NCBI RefSeq assembly: GCF_009708035.1 | Contig: NZ_WMBQ01000001.1 | Span: 1,426,001-1,490,000 of the forward strand | From: Hyphomicrobium album | Lineage (GTDB): Bacteria > Pseudomonadota > Alphaproteobacteria > Rhizobiales > Hyphomicrobiaceae | DNA length: 64,000 bases | Direction of reading: 5' to 3' | Shown: one piece after another, positions 42,410 through 51,296 of the stretch | Layout: each line of letters starts with the position of its first letter | How positions within the stretch are numbered: position 1 is the stretch's first letter | Translations under genes and position numbers: made by a program | The notes under the pieces: generated by a model | Seen by the model: only the letters and a program-made list of their open reading frames with translations | What the model was told of the DNA's origin: nothing | Databases searched by the model: none

Positions 42410-43490
42410 CATAACCCGCGTTGGACTACCTATCTGATCGGGTCAGCTTGTCGATACGTCAGCCGCTTGCCCTTTGCGCCAGCGACAGCCTTCAGAGCGC
42501 GCTCCGTATCTTCAACGCCAAGCGCCGAGCGGTTGTTGTAGCGGAAGTCAAACTCCGCAAGGTAGCGGTGCAGGTGCTTCTCTGAGCAATGCTGGTAGAC
42601 ACCGCGCATGCCGCGCTTGAATAGGCTGAAATAGCCCTCGACCGTGTTCGTGTGGACCACCGGGCGCCCGTCCTCGTAGCGGACGTATTCTTCCTTGCTG
42701 TGATCAACGCGGTCATGGCTGGCAAAGTCGCCCAGTCTGTTGGTGTAGATTGGCGCGCTGTCCGTCATGACTGACGCCTCTTTGGCGATGTTCTCGTTCA
42801 CGACCGGGATCACCTGACTGATGGTGCTGCCCTCGACGTGGAAGCTGCGCACCGTGCCGCCGCGCTCTACGAGCGACAGCACGACGTTCTTGTGGATGGC
42901 ATTGTAGAACCCACGCCCGCGCGCACGGCCCTTGGGGTGCGTCGACGTGCGCCCATAAATGGTCTCGTCCACTTCAATGATGCCGCTGTCGCCACCCATG
43001 GGAGGCTTAAGGCCTCCAACGCGCATGGCTTCGCGTATTCGGTGCGCCATGAACCAAGCGGTGTTGTACTGAACCTCAAGGATGCGGTGCAGCTGGTGGC
43101 TGCTGATGCCCTTCTTGGACGAGCACAGCAGGTGGATCGCCTGGAACCACTTGTGCAGCGGCGCGTGGCTGTCCTCGAAAATGGTGCCGACGCGGACGGT
43201 GAACTGCTTGCGGCAGTGGCCGCACTTCTTCAGACCGTGACGCTCGACGCCCTCGGGGTTTTTCTTGCTCGGCTTGGAGCGCACGCCCTTGAGCGTGTAG
43301 ACGCGATCCATGCCGCCGCAGTGGGGACAGACCGGGCCATCGGCCCACAGGATCGTCTCTAATTCAACGAAGGCTGCCGCCTCGTCGTGGAAGTGCGATT
43401 TAGTGAGGATCGACATGGGCTTGTGGCTCGCGATTTGATCGTTGAGCCAAATTAGCCAGAAGTGCTGGGTTTGTCAACTACGGAATAGCG
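42410..43490 (-). mobile_element. IS1595-family insertion sequence (approximate limits)
   Basis: The element is defined by its transposase (42430-43416). The ends are estimates: I could not find convincing terminal inverted repeats or an 8-bp target duplication on either side by eye. Confidence 0.5.
42430..43416 (-). CDS. IS1595-family (ISXO2-like) transposase
   Basis: The 328-residue protein has an N-terminal zinc ribbon (VCPHCGGMDRVY and LKKCGHCRKQF) and the ISXO2-like DDE domain: first Asp in GIIEVDETIYG, second in SVMTDSAPIY, and the C-terminal motif HTNTVEGYFSLFKRGMRG. The Asn-His/Glu variation at the third acidic site is normal for this group. The frame is complete, so the element may still be active. 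It is the only transposase in the window and marks the accessory region at 41.5-49 kb. Confidence 0.92.
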   Translation of the reverse strand: MSILTKSHFHDEAAAFVELETILWADGPVCPHCGGMDRVYTLKGVRSKPSKKNPEGVERHGLKKCGHCRKQFTVRVGTIFEDSHAPLHKWFQAIHLLCSSKKGISSHQLHRILEVQYNTAWFMAHRIREAMRVGGLKPPMGGDSGIIEVDETIYGRTSTHPKGRARGRGFYNAIHKNVVLSLVERGGTVRSFHVEGSTISQVIPVVNENIAKEASVMTDSAPIYTNRLGDFASHDRVDHSKEEYVRYEDGRPVVHTNTVEGYFSLFKRGMRGVYQHCSEKHLHRYLAEFDFRYNNRSALGVEDTERALKAVAGAKGKRLTYRQADPIR

Positions 43491-43737
43491 GCTTGAAGTC
43501 TCCCCGAAATCGGGGATGGGCAGGACCCCCTCCTGCGCGCACCGTGCTCGCGGGGGGAAGCGACCGCGTGCTCCCGAATGTCGAAGAACCCATCTTTATC
43601 AAGGGTCCCGACTTCAGCGCGGCCGGCCGGCACTGATTGCAATCAACCGGCACCCGTCAGGTCCGGACCGGGCGTTGGCGCTGCCTGCCAGCTTCGGTCC
43701 GGGTCTGGCGTTGAGGCAATTTTTGCGGACCCCAACC
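43417..43737. other. Gap between the transposase and the NYN gene
   Basis: This 321-base stretch should contain the right end of the insertion sequence. A short hairpin CCCCGAAATCGGGG lies at 43502-43515. The plus-strand frame of the NYN gene stays open back to 43516, but that part is rich in Arg/Pro/Gly and is not considered coding. Confidence 0.35.
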
Positions 43738-44283
43738 ATGCTCATCTCCCCGCAGGAACGCCTTGGGATCTTCATCGACGGCGCGGACCTCTTAACCGCC
43801 AGTCGCGCGCTTGGCTTTTCCGTCGACTTCAAGCGGCTGCGCTCGCTGTTCCAGGAGCGCGGCAAACTGATACGTACGGTTTTCTATGCGACGCTGAGCG
43901 AAGACGACAACGGTGAATGCTCGATGCGCCCGCTGATCGATTGGCTTCAGTACAACGGCTACTCGACCAGCACCAAAGCGACGAGGCGCAGAATTGCGGG
44001 CCAGCCGTGTGCCAGTGGCGCCATGGATGTTGAGATCGCCGTCGATGCCATCCGGCTTGGGCGGGCGCTGGACCACGTCATTCTCTTCTCGGGACGCGCC
44101 GAATTGAAGGCCCTGGTCTTCGCCCTACAAGAGGAGGGCAAGCGCGTAACCGTAGTCTCGACGCTAGCGACAGGGGCGCTTGTCGTGGATGAGATGCGAC
44201 GCCAGGCCGATCAGTACGTCGATCTCGCGGAGCTCAAGGATCAGATTCGGCTGCCCGTTGGCAGCACGACGCCAAAGCAATGA
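43738..44283 (+). CDS. NYN-domain (LabA/DUF88-like) protein with altered acidic motif
   Basis: The 181-residue protein has the PIN-like NYN fold: RLGIFIDGADLL with the first Asp, then SGAMDVEIAVDAIRLG with the second acidic cluster. The third motif, normally SGDxDF in LabA/DUF88 proteins, reads LFSGRAELKALV, so an expected metal-binding Asp is lost. NYN proteins are usually RNases; this one may be inactive or bind RNA only. The ATG at 43738 begins the domain. It lies beside the insertion sequence and converges on the CHAT gene, 51 bases apart. Confidence 0.8.
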   Translation: MLISPQERLGIFIDGADLLTASRALGFSVDFKRLRSLFQERGKLIRTVFYATLSEDDNGECSMRPLIDWLQYNGYSTSTKATRRRIAGQPCASGAMDVEIAVDAIRLGRALDHVILFSGRAELKALVFALQEEGKRVTVVSTLATGALVVDEMRRQADQYVDLAELKDQIRLPVGSTTPKQ

Positions 44284-44334
44284 TGGTTAAAATTTCCACC
44301 CCCCGTTCGCGTGCACGCTGCTGCCCGGCCTCTT

Positions 44335-47154
44335 CTACTGCCCCGTATAGATGAACCCGGCCCAGTAATAGGGATGCCCATAGGGACGTGCCGGACGTTG
44401 CGGCGATGGAGTATGCACCGCGCCGGTTTCATTGCCTCCTGCCGCCGTGGCGTCGAGCGGCGCGGCGCGGCGCGCATGCGTCGGTTTCAGTTCTTCGGCG
44501 AGCGAAGCGAGCTGGGCGGGTTGCAGCCGTCCGCGAGCCGCCGCGACCTCGGCATAGCCGTTAAGATCGTCGCTAGTCGCGGCGCGCAGCCACGCCTGCG
44601 CCCCGCTCAACGCCGCCGGCGGATCAAGACCTGCCTCCAGGTGCAGATCGTAAAACTTCGCCATCAGCAGCGCCGTTGCTGCGTCCGAGACCGGCCACAG
44701 CGTTCCGAGCACACCGGCCGCGCCGAGTGCGGTGAAGGTGCCGGGCAACCCGATGAACTCGTCGGGGCTGCTGGTGATGTCGGAAAGGCCGGTCTCGCAG
44801 GCCGAGAGCACGACGAGCCGCGGCCGCCCGAGGCCCTCGGTTTCAAGCAGGCGTCCCACGCTCAGCGGCGCTGCGTCGTGCATGAGCAGCGCCGACTGGC
44901 GCGCGTCGGCCCACGAGAAAGTGCCGTGCGAGGCGAAGTGCCAGTGGGTCTTGCCCTTGAGGGCAGCGATGACAGCGTCGGGCGTTGCCGCTTCGCCCTC
45001 GAGCACGGTGCGATCGGCGCTGGCGAAGTGGGCGGCAACGAGCGCGCCCTCTTTCTCGGTGCCGGGCAGATCGCCGGTCGGATTGACGACGGCCGCGAGC
45101 GATGCGCGTCTCGGGTTGGCGATGAGTGTCTGCCCCGCGCTGAGCGCGTCGAGGCTCGGCGCATAGGCGATCTGGTAGTCGTCGGCGAACCGACGCTTGC
45201 TCGCCGAGTCTTGCGCGAGGCCGAGCGGCAGGATGCCGAGCCAGCCCGATGGCAACCACACGAGCCGCGCGCCGCGCTTGACGCCGCGCTCCTTGAGCGC
45301 CGCGTCGAGCTTGCCGCCGAACAAGCCCCAAAGCTCGGGCCCGATGCGGTCAATGGCGGCGATCCACTCGGGCCAGCGCTGCTTCGCTTCGGGGCCATCC
45401 ATATAGTTGACGAAATAGGCGCCGATCCAGCCGCTGTGGGGCGCATCCTTCTGTCCGATGAGCAGCTCGGCGAGGCGCATCGTGGTGAGCCCCGGCACGT
45501 CGACAACGGTGACATCCTCGCCGGTCTTGGCCGCGGTCACGACCAACAACCTGGTGCCGAAGTCGGTCACCACCGGCATGACGGCGGCGCCGCCGGCAGC
45601 GGCGATGCGGCGTGCCTCGGCCAGCGCCGACGTCCGCGCCCCGCCACCTTTGCCGCCCTGGTCAACGATGGCGAACAACTCGCGGCGCAGGCCGATCAGC
45701 CGGTCGATAGCGACGGCACGCTCGGTACCTTGCGCCGCGTCGGCCGCCTCTTGTCCGGCCCGTATGGCCGCGCGCAATTCATCGAGCCGCAGACGTTGAT
45801 CGGCGGGGAGATCGATCGTCTGCAGTTTCAGGGCGACGGCGAGGAGCCGTGCACGCCCCTCGTTGGCCAGCTCAAAGGCCTTTTCGGTCTCGCGGCGCTG
45901 CAGGGCCGCGTAGGCGGAATCGGCAAACAGCGGACCCGCATCGGCGATGAGCGCGCGCGCCTCCGCTTCCGAAGCGCCTTGTCCGAACAGGAGCAGGAAC
46001 GCCTCGCGCGCGCTCGCATGGACAGGGGCAACGCGCGTCCACTCTTCCGACTCGAGCAGCACGCGGCCGAGCAGCCGTGAGGTACGCAGATGGTCGAGGG
46101 GGGCGGCATCGCGCGTGAACACGGTGAGCGCCGACTCGAAGTTCGCAATTGCCTTCTGGCGGTTGCCGGTCCGATCTCCCTGAACGCGGTCGGCATAGGT
46201 CTTGCCGAGATTGTGCCGGGCCTGTGCCCATTTCTGGGGCGTCGCGTCGCGAGTGAACACGCCGAGCGCCGCCTCGAGCGACGCGATGGACTTCTCCTGG
46301 TTGTCGGCGACGTTGCCGCGCATGCGGCCGAGATAGGCGATGGCGAGGTTGTTCTGCGCCTGCGCCCACTGGTCGGGATGGGTATCGCGCGAGAACACCG
46401 ACAGCGCTGCCTCAAGGTGCGCGATCGCCATCTCCCGATTGTCCGCCTGGTCGCCGCGCAAGCGTTTGCCAAAGGCGTTGGCGAGGTTGTTCTGCGCCGC
46501 TGCCCACTGGCCGGGGTCCGTCTCGCGCGTGAACACGCCGAGCGCCGCCTCGAAGCGCGCGATCGCCTCCTCCACGTTCTGCGCCCGGTCGCCCCGGATG
46601 CGGCTCCAATAGACGGCGGCGAGATTGTTCTGCAGCTGCGCCCATTGTTCTGGCACAGTCTCGTGTGTGAAGACGGTCAGCGCCGCCTCAAAGTGCGCGA
46701 TCGCGGTCTCCTGGTTGTCGGCACGCTCGCCGCGAACGCGCTGCCAGTAGGCAATGCCAAGCGCATTGTGCGCCCCTGCCCAGTCCTGGGCGTCGGCTTC
46801 GCGCGTCCACGTCGCCAGGGCGGCCTGCAGAAATCCGATCGCCGTTTCCAGGTTGTCGGCGGCCACGCCCCGTGCGCGGGTGACGTAGAGGGTGCCGAGG
46901 CCGGCCGAGAGCTCCGCCTTGAGGCGTAGACGCGGGATGGAAAGAGACCATGCCTCGACCTTTGGCTCGAGCGCGAGCGCGCGTTCGCCGAGGCTTATCT
47001 TCTCCTCAGCATCGCTGGCCTGTTTCCAGGCCTCATACGCGCCAGCCAGATCGGAGGCACTCTGCTCCTGAAGAGAATCGCTTTGCTGCGCCGAAACTTG
47101 AACGGTTCCGACCGCGACGCAGAGGGCCGCGACGAGCATGAGTGAGTGCCGCAT
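44335..47154 (-). CDS. Exported TPR-CHAT domain protein
   Basis: The 939-residue protein has a signal peptide (SLMLVAALCVAVGTVQVSAQ). A TPR array of about six units follows between residues ~90 and ~360, with a period near 53 residues (core QWAxAQNNLAxAY, then AIAxxEAALxVF). A C-terminal CHAT caspase-like domain has the His in HWHFASHGTF (near residue 742) and the Cys in VVLSACETGLSD (near 787). The catalytic dyad is intact, so it is probably an active cysteine protease-like enzyme, placed in the periplasm or outside by the signal peptide. Substrate and trigger are unknown. It is divergent from the metallophosphoesterase gene. Confidence 0.88.
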   Translation of the reverse strand: MRHSLMLVAALCVAVGTVQVSAQQSDSLQEQSASDLAGAYEAWKQASDAEEKISLGERALALEPKVEAWSLSIPRLRLKAELSAGLGTLYVTRARGVAADNLETAIGFLQAALATWTREADAQDWAGAHNALGIAYWQRVRGERADNQETAIAHFEAALTVFTHETVPEQWAQLQNNLAAVYWSRIRGDRAQNVEEAIARFEAALGVFTRETDPGQWAAAQNNLANAFGKRLRGDQADNREMAIAHLEAALSVFSRDTHPDQWAQAQNNLAIAYLGRMRGNVADNQEKSIASLEAALGVFTRDATPQKWAQARHNLGKTYADRVQGDRTGNRQKAIANFESALTVFTRDAAPLDHLRTSRLLGRVLLESEEWTRVAPVHASAREAFLLLFGQGASEAEARALIADAGPLFADSAYAALQRRETEKAFELANEGRARLLAVALKLQTIDLPADQRLRLDELRAAIRAGQEAADAAQGTERAVAIDRLIGLRRELFAIVDQGGKGGGARTSALAEARRIAAAGGAAVMPVVTDFGTRLLVVTAAKTGEDVTVVDVPGLTTMRLAELLIGQKDAPHSGWIGAYFVNYMDGPEAKQRWPEWIAAIDRIGPELWGLFGGKLDAALKERGVKRGARLVWLPSGWLGILPLGLAQDSASKRRFADDYQIAYAPSLDALSAGQTLIANPRRASLAAVVNPTGDLPGTEKEGALVAAHFASADRTVLEGEAATPDAVIAALKGKTHWHFASHGTFSWADARQSALLMHDAAPLSVGRLLETEGLGRPRLVVLSACETGLSDITSSPDEFIGLPGTFTALGAAGVLGTLWPVSDAATALLMAKFYDLHLEAGLDPPAALSGAQAWLRAATSDDLNGYAEVAAARGRLQPAQLASLAEELKPTHARRAAPLDATAAGGNETGAVHTPSPQRPARPYGHPYYWAGFIYTGQ

Positions 47155-47375
47155 AACGCCCTCCGCTTGAATGCGTCAGACGCCCGCACGGGTAGGCCGC
47201 AACAGTGACACCAGCGTGGCGGCTATCCGCTGTCGGCTCGTGGATCGTACAGGGCCCGCCGCCCAGCGCTTGTTATGGGTAGCGTAGGTGCCTGATGCAG
47301 CAGCGTCGCCAGTGAGCTAGGATCGCGCGCCGGTCGCCTCGAAATGCCGACCAAGGCTACTCAAGGATTGGGCGC

Positions 47376-49178
47376 ATGCAGCCGTTGGTTGATCCGCGGC
47401 ACGGCGACATCGAAGACGATGCGTCGAGCACCAAGTCCAACTCACTGTTGTCCATGGCGGGCAGCCTGCTCGGCGAGATCAGCCTCGCTAAGCTAATCGT
47501 CGCCTGGCTCATCTTGTTCATCGTTCCTGCCGTGATCGTTGGGCTCGTGCCGCTGATCGCCGCAGCGTGGGCCGGTAAGCTCGCCGGTAAACTTACGCCG
47601 GCGCTGATCGGCATCGTGCCTATCGCACTCTTTGTCACCGTGGCGGCGATGGGCTGGCTGTTCGGCCGGCGGCTGTTCCGTCTCGCCGAGAGCAGCTTTT
47701 GGTCGCTGAACGCCCTCGTCATCGAGCCCGCCTACATATTGGGCCGCGAATCTCTCCGCCACCTCGCCGAGCGCATGCTTCCGGAAGGCGCTGCAGCTCG
47801 CCGCCGAGAGCGGTTTCGGTCGTGGTCTGCGGCCGCGTCGGGCCTGCTGATCAGCGCGCTGGCGCTGTGGGTATTGAGCATGGCGTGGCCGGCATCGCGC
47901 TGGAGCGGCGAGATGGGCGATCTGCTCGCCCTCAAGAACCTCGCCGGGGTCGCGCTCGCCAACACCTTGGTCGTCGTCAGCGCCTATCTCGCGGTCGCTG
48001 CACTCGCTTGGGGACTGGCGGATGCGGCGATGCCGCCGCCGCGGGATTTGCCGCAGTTTTCGGCGCCGACACCCGGTGCGCGGACATGGCGCGTCGCGCA
48101 CTTGTCCGACGTCCATGTCGTCGGTGAGCGCTATGGATTTCGCATCGAGAGCGGCAGGTCGGGCCCGCAGGGCGATGATCGCTTTCGCCGGTTGCTGCGT
48201 TTGCTCGAAGACATTCACACATCAGCGCCTCTCGACGTTGTCCTCATCTCGGGGGACGCGACGGACGCCGGACGCTCAGGCGAATGGGCGGAGTTCCTCG
48301 ACGCGCTGGCCGCCCATCCCGACATCGCCGCGCGCGTACTCATGCTGCCCGGCAACCACGACATCAACATCGTCGATCGCGCCAATCCGGCGCGGCTCGA
48401 CCTTTCGATCGGTCCCAACAGCCGCCTCCGCAAGATCCGCGCGTTGTCCGCCATCGAGGGGGTGCAGGGATCGCGCGTGCATGTGGTGGACCCGGATGGA
48501 AAGCGTATCGGCAAGACACTCACGGAGGCGCTGCGCCCGCACGCCGCCGAGCTGTCGAGATTTGCCGCGCGCGGGCGGCCTTACTTCTCTACCGCGGCAT
48601 CCGACCTGTGGGACGACGTGTTTCCCATGGTCGTGCCGCCGGACCGCGAGGACGGCCTGGGCATCGTCCTCCTCAACTCCAACACGGACTCGCATTTCTC
48701 CTTCACCAACGCGCTCGGGATGATCTCTGCAGCGCAGGCCAAGGCCATGGACGCGGTTTTCGCGCAGCACCCGAAAGCGTGCTGGCTCATCGGGCTGCAC
48801 CACCATCCGGTCGAGTATCCGCGCGCCGCCAAAGTGCTGTCGGAGAGGATCGGGACGACGCTGGTCAACGGAAACTGGTTCTTGCGCCGCCTGATGCCCA
48901 TGGCGAAGCGGGCGATCTTGATGCACGGGCACCGGCACATCGATTGGATCGGTGAGTGCGGCGGTCTCGTCATTGTCTCGGCGCCATCGCCCGTCATGGA
49001 ATCCAAGAACGACGCCAGCACCTACTTCTACATTCACACCTTGGAGATCGGTGCCGACAACTGTCTCAGGTTGCTTGTCCCGCAACGGGTCGACGTGCCG
49101 GGCGAGACTCCGGAATATGAGAGGTCGGTTGTTGAAGGGGTGGTGCCCAGGGCCGGAATTGAACCAGCGACACCGTGA
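47376..49178 (+). CDS. Membrane-anchored metallophosphoesterase
   Basis: The 600-residue protein has about four membrane segments in its first ~220 residues and a calcineurin-like phosphoesterase domain after that: AHLSDVHVVGER, LISGDATDAG, LMLPGNHDINI, LIGLHHHPVEYP and LMHGHRHIDW. All metal-ligand motifs are present. It would hydrolyse a phosphoester, possibly at the membrane surface. The reading frame runs into the antisense strand of the tRNA-Phe gene, so its last ~12 residues (RAGIEPATP) come from tRNA sequence. Confidence 0.85.
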   Translation: MQPLVDPRHGDIEDDASSTKSNSLLSMAGSLLGEISLAKLIVAWLILFIVPAVIVGLVPLIAAAWAGKLAGKLTPALIGIVPIALFVTVAAMGWLFGRRLFRLAESSFWSLNALVIEPAYILGRESLRHLAERMLPEGAAARRRERFRSWSAAASGLLISALALWVLSMAWPASRWSGEMGDLLALKNLAGVALANTLVVVSAYLAVAALAWGLADAAMPPPRDLPQFSAPTPGARTWRVAHLSDVHVVGERYGFRIESGRSGPQGDDRFRRLLRLLEDIHTSAPLDVVLISGDATDAGRSGEWAEFLDALAAHPDIAARVLMLPGNHDINIVDRANPARLDLSIGPNSRLRKIRALSAIEGVQGSRVHVVDPDGKRIGKTLTEALRPHAAELSRFAARGRPYFSTAASDLWDDVFPMVVPPDREDGLGIVLLNSNTDSHFSFTNALGMISAAQAKAMDAVFAQHPKACWLIGLHHHPVEYPRAAKVLSERIGTTLVNGNWFLRRLMPMAKRAILMHGHRHIDWIGECGGLVIVSAPSPVMESKNDASTYFYIHTLEIGADNCLRLLVPQRVDVPGETPEYERSVVEGVVPRAGIEPATP

Positions 49179-49216
49179 TTTTCAGTCACGTGCTCTACCA
49201 ACTGAGCTACCTGGGC
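49141..49216 (-). tRNA. tRNA-Phe (GAA)
   Basis: Read on the minus strand, the 76-base gene folds as a standard tRNA. The acceptor stem is GCCCAGG/CCTGGGC, the D-arm holds AGCTCAGTTGGTAGAGC, the anticodon loop is CTGAAAA with anticodon GAA, and the T-arm holds GGTTCAATTCC. The 3' end is A-CCA, encoded in the DNA. It lies next to yacG as in related genomes. Confidence 0.97.
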
Positions 49217-49337
49217 ATTTGCTTCGGCGGACACGTCCCCGGCGCCAAAGCCCGGCCGTTATAGTGAGCCCCCCGCGCCCTGTCCAGGGCCTCGGCCGCC
49301 GCAGCAAGTTCAAGCGCCAGCGCGGCAATTTTAGCCC

Positions 49338-49586
49338 TCAGTCAGGGTCGCCGCCGCCATCGCGCCGCTTGTCGTCGCGCTCGCCGAAGGGGTCGGCATC
49401 CGTCCCGTCCTCGTCCGCTTCCTCCCGGCCGCCGGGAATGGCGTAGCCGCCTCCCAGCCAACGTCCGAGGTCGACGTCGCGGCAGCGCGCCGAGCAGAAC
49501 GGGCGGAACGCGGTCTCGGCCGCGTCCCCGCAGATCGGGCAGCGGCCGTAGCTCGCAGTTGAAGGGTCTTTGTTCGCCATCACCAC
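49338..49586 (-). CDS. yacG: DNA gyrase inhibitor YacG (zinc-binding)
   Basis: The 82-residue protein has the YacG zinc site, GRCPICGDAAET and RPFCSARCRDVDLGRWLGGGY, with an acidic disordered tail. YacG binds GyrB and inhibits gyrase. The GTG at 49586 has a GAGG at good spacing; ATG at 49580 is the alternative. It follows maf in the same operon (23 bases apart), the usual arrangement in Hyphomicrobiales. Confidence 0.92.
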   Translation of the reverse strand: MVMANKDPSTASYGRCPICGDAAETAFRPFCSARCRDVDLGRWLGGGYAIPGGREEADEDGTDADPFGERDDKRRDGGGDPD

Positions 49587-49609
49587 TTATGCCTCTAGAG
49601 CCTTGCCCT

Positions 49610-50353
49610 CTATGTAGGGTCGAGCTCGGCGGCGCGCACCCAGGCGAAGTGTATGGGGAAGCCCTCGCCGGCCAGCATTGTTACCACCTCGGTGAGCGGC
49701 AGGCCGACGACGCTGGTGTAGGAGCCGACGAGCTTCTGCACGAAGCAGCCGGCGAGGCCCTGGATGGCGTAGCCGCCGGCCTTGCCGCGCCACTCGCGCG
49801 AGGCGATGTAGGATTCGATCTCCTCGCGAGCGAGGTGTTTGAAGCGCACGCGCGTGTCGACGATCTTGTGGCGGATGCGGTCATCGGGCGTGATGAGGCA
49901 GACGCTTGTCAGAACGCGATGCGCGCGGCCCGAGAGCAGCTGCAGGCAGTTCGCCGCCTCCTCGATGTTCGACGGCTTCATCAGGATGCGGCGGCCGACC
50001 GCCACCACCGTGTCGGCGGCGAGCACGTAGGCCGAGGCGATGTCCTTGTCGTTGGCGATCTGGTCGCGCGCCGCCTCCGCCTTCATGCGGGCGATGCGGG
50101 CGGCGTAGGCGCGGGGCATCTCACCGCGCCGTGCCGATTCGTCAATCGAGGACGGGCGCAGCGCATCCGGCTCGATGCCGACCTGGGACAAGAGCATGAG
50201 CCGGCGCGGACTGGCGCTCGCCAAAACCAGCGTCGGGCGGGCGGCGTTCTCCGGCTGCCCGGCGTTCTCCTTGGCGAGCTCCCGGCGCAGCGTGTCACGC
50301 CGCGGGTGGTCGGTACGGCTCAGCGCGGTAAGGAAAGCGGCCTTGGCGGTCAT
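49610..50353 (-). CDS. maf: Maf family nucleotide pyrophosphatase
   Basis: The 247-residue protein has the Maf signature [14 protein letters not shown] from residue ~42, [13 protein letters not shown] and the C-terminal [13 protein letters not shown]. Maf proteins hydrolyse non-canonical nucleotides such as dTTP/UTP analogues or m7GTP. A ~40-residue N-terminal extension precedes the fold, so the real start may be further in; the usual family length is about 200 residues. It lies upstream of yacG, where infA would normally precede it. Confidence 0.9.
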   Translation of the reverse strand: MTAKAAFLTALSRTDHPRRDTLRRELAKENAGQPENAARPTLVLASASPRRLMLLSQVGIEPDALRPSSIDESARRGEMPRAYAARIARMKAEAARDQIANDKDIASAYVLAADTVVAVGRRILMKPSNIEEAANCLQLLSGRAHRVLTSVCLITPDDRIRHKIVDTRVRFKHLAREEIESYIASREWRGKAGGYAIQGLAGCFVQKLVGSYTSVVGLPLTEVVTMLAGEGFPIHFAWVRAAELDPT

Positions 50354-50595
50354 CGAGACATCACCTTGGTGGATGAGGTTGGGGCGACGCTACCGGCCCC
50401 GTGGGGCGGATATCGGGTAGCTATGGGCTCCGTGAGCGGGCCATTCCTCGGTGTTTCGAGTTGCTGACGCACGGCTACGGGTCGCTGTGACATTGCAAAG
50501 GCGGCATTTGAAAAGCAAGTGGTCAATCGGACGTTGCCAGAGCGGGGACTTTTCGGGCTAAATCACCGGGCGACCGGGCCGGAAGGGCTTTTATC
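50354..50595. promoter_or_regulatory. Divergent region between maf and the Crp-type gene
   Basis: A 242-base gap between minus-strand maf and the plus-strand Crp-type gene. A GGAAGGG sequence lies about 8 bases before the ATG at 50596. A single TGTGA half-site lies near 50486, but no full TGTGA-N6-TCACA site was found. Confidence 0.35.
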
Positions 50596-51294
50596 ATGAT
50601 TGCCAAGACAGCGATTGTCGAACTTCTCGGGCGCACACCTCTTTTCGGGTCGCTGGACGAGGCGGAGCGCCACGCCGTCGCCGAGGAGATGCGCGAGGTC
50701 AACTTCGACCCGAGCCAGGTGATCTTCGCGCGCGGCGACGCCGGCCGCGAGATCTATCTCGTCGTGTCGGGACGGGTGCGCCTCTCGGTGCTGACGGCGG
50801 AAGGCCGCGAGCTGTCGTTCGCGCACGCCGAGGCCGGGGCCATCTTCGGCGAGATCGCCATGCTCGACGGCGGCCCGCGCTCGGCGGATGCCACCGCGGT
50901 CGGCAAGGTCAGCGCGCTCAGCCTGTCGAAGCCCGCCTTGAAGCGGCTGATGGAGACGCAGCCGCACGTGGCAGATGCCGCGGTGCGCTTCCTGTGCTCG
51001 CGCATCCGCGAGGCCGACCAGCAGCTCGAAGCCATCGCTCTCTACCCGATCGAAGGCCGCCTCGCCCGCTTCTTCCTCGCCGCCGCACGCGCCAAGGCCC
51101 CCGACAGTGAGGAAGGCCGCGTGACCATCGATTTGCCGATTTCACAGAGCGAGCTCGCTCTGCTCATCGGAGCCAGCCGCCCGAAGGTGAACACGGCCTT
51201 GTCGATGTTGGAGTCGAGCGGCGCGCTGGAGCGTAACGGCTCGAAGATCGTCTGTGACATCGAGGAGCTGCAAGCCATTGCCGGCGCCGAGTAG
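50596..51294 (+). CDS. Crp/Fnr-family transcriptional regulator
   Basis: The 232-residue protein has a cNMP-binding domain with the phosphate-binding cassette FGEIAMLDGGPRSADATA, including the Arg-Ser pair that contacts cAMP, then a dimerisation helix and a winged helix (ISQSELALLIGASRPKVN, then TALSMLESSGAL). No Cys cluster for an Fe-S centre is seen, so it is Crp-like rather than Fnr-like. It is immediately followed, 2 bases after its stop, by a cyclase gene, making a self-contained cAMP sensor pair. Confidence 0.9.
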   Translation: MIAKTAIVELLGRTPLFGSLDEAERHAVAEEMREVNFDPSQVIFARGDAGREIYLVVSGRVRLSVLTAEGRELSFAHAEAGAIFGEIAMLDGGPRSADATAVGKVSALSLSKPALKRLMETQPHVADAAVRFLCSRIREADQQLEAIALYPIEGRLARFFLAAARAKAPDSEEGRVTIDLPISQSELALLIGASRPKVNTALSMLESSGALERNGSKIVCDIEELQAIAGAE

Positions 51295-51296
51295 GG

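Noticed and set aside
42360-43515. Terminal inverted repeats of the insertion sequence
   Set aside because: Sequences on both sides share only a short GGGTT-like stretch; no convincing repeats or target duplication could be aligned by eye.
44311-46080. 589-codon open frame on the plus strand opposite the CHAT gene
   Set aside because: It is antisense to a gene with clear TPR and CHAT motifs, is rich in Arg/Ala/Gly/Glu and has no recognisable domain; typical of GC-rich DNA.
49034-49234. Minus-strand frame reading QLVEHVTENHGVAGSIPALG
   Set aside because: This peptide is the translation of the tRNA-Phe gene itself, a well-known artefact.
50480-50500. Crp-binding site upstream of the Crp-type gene
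   Set aside because: Only one TGTGA half-site is present; the opposite half is missing.
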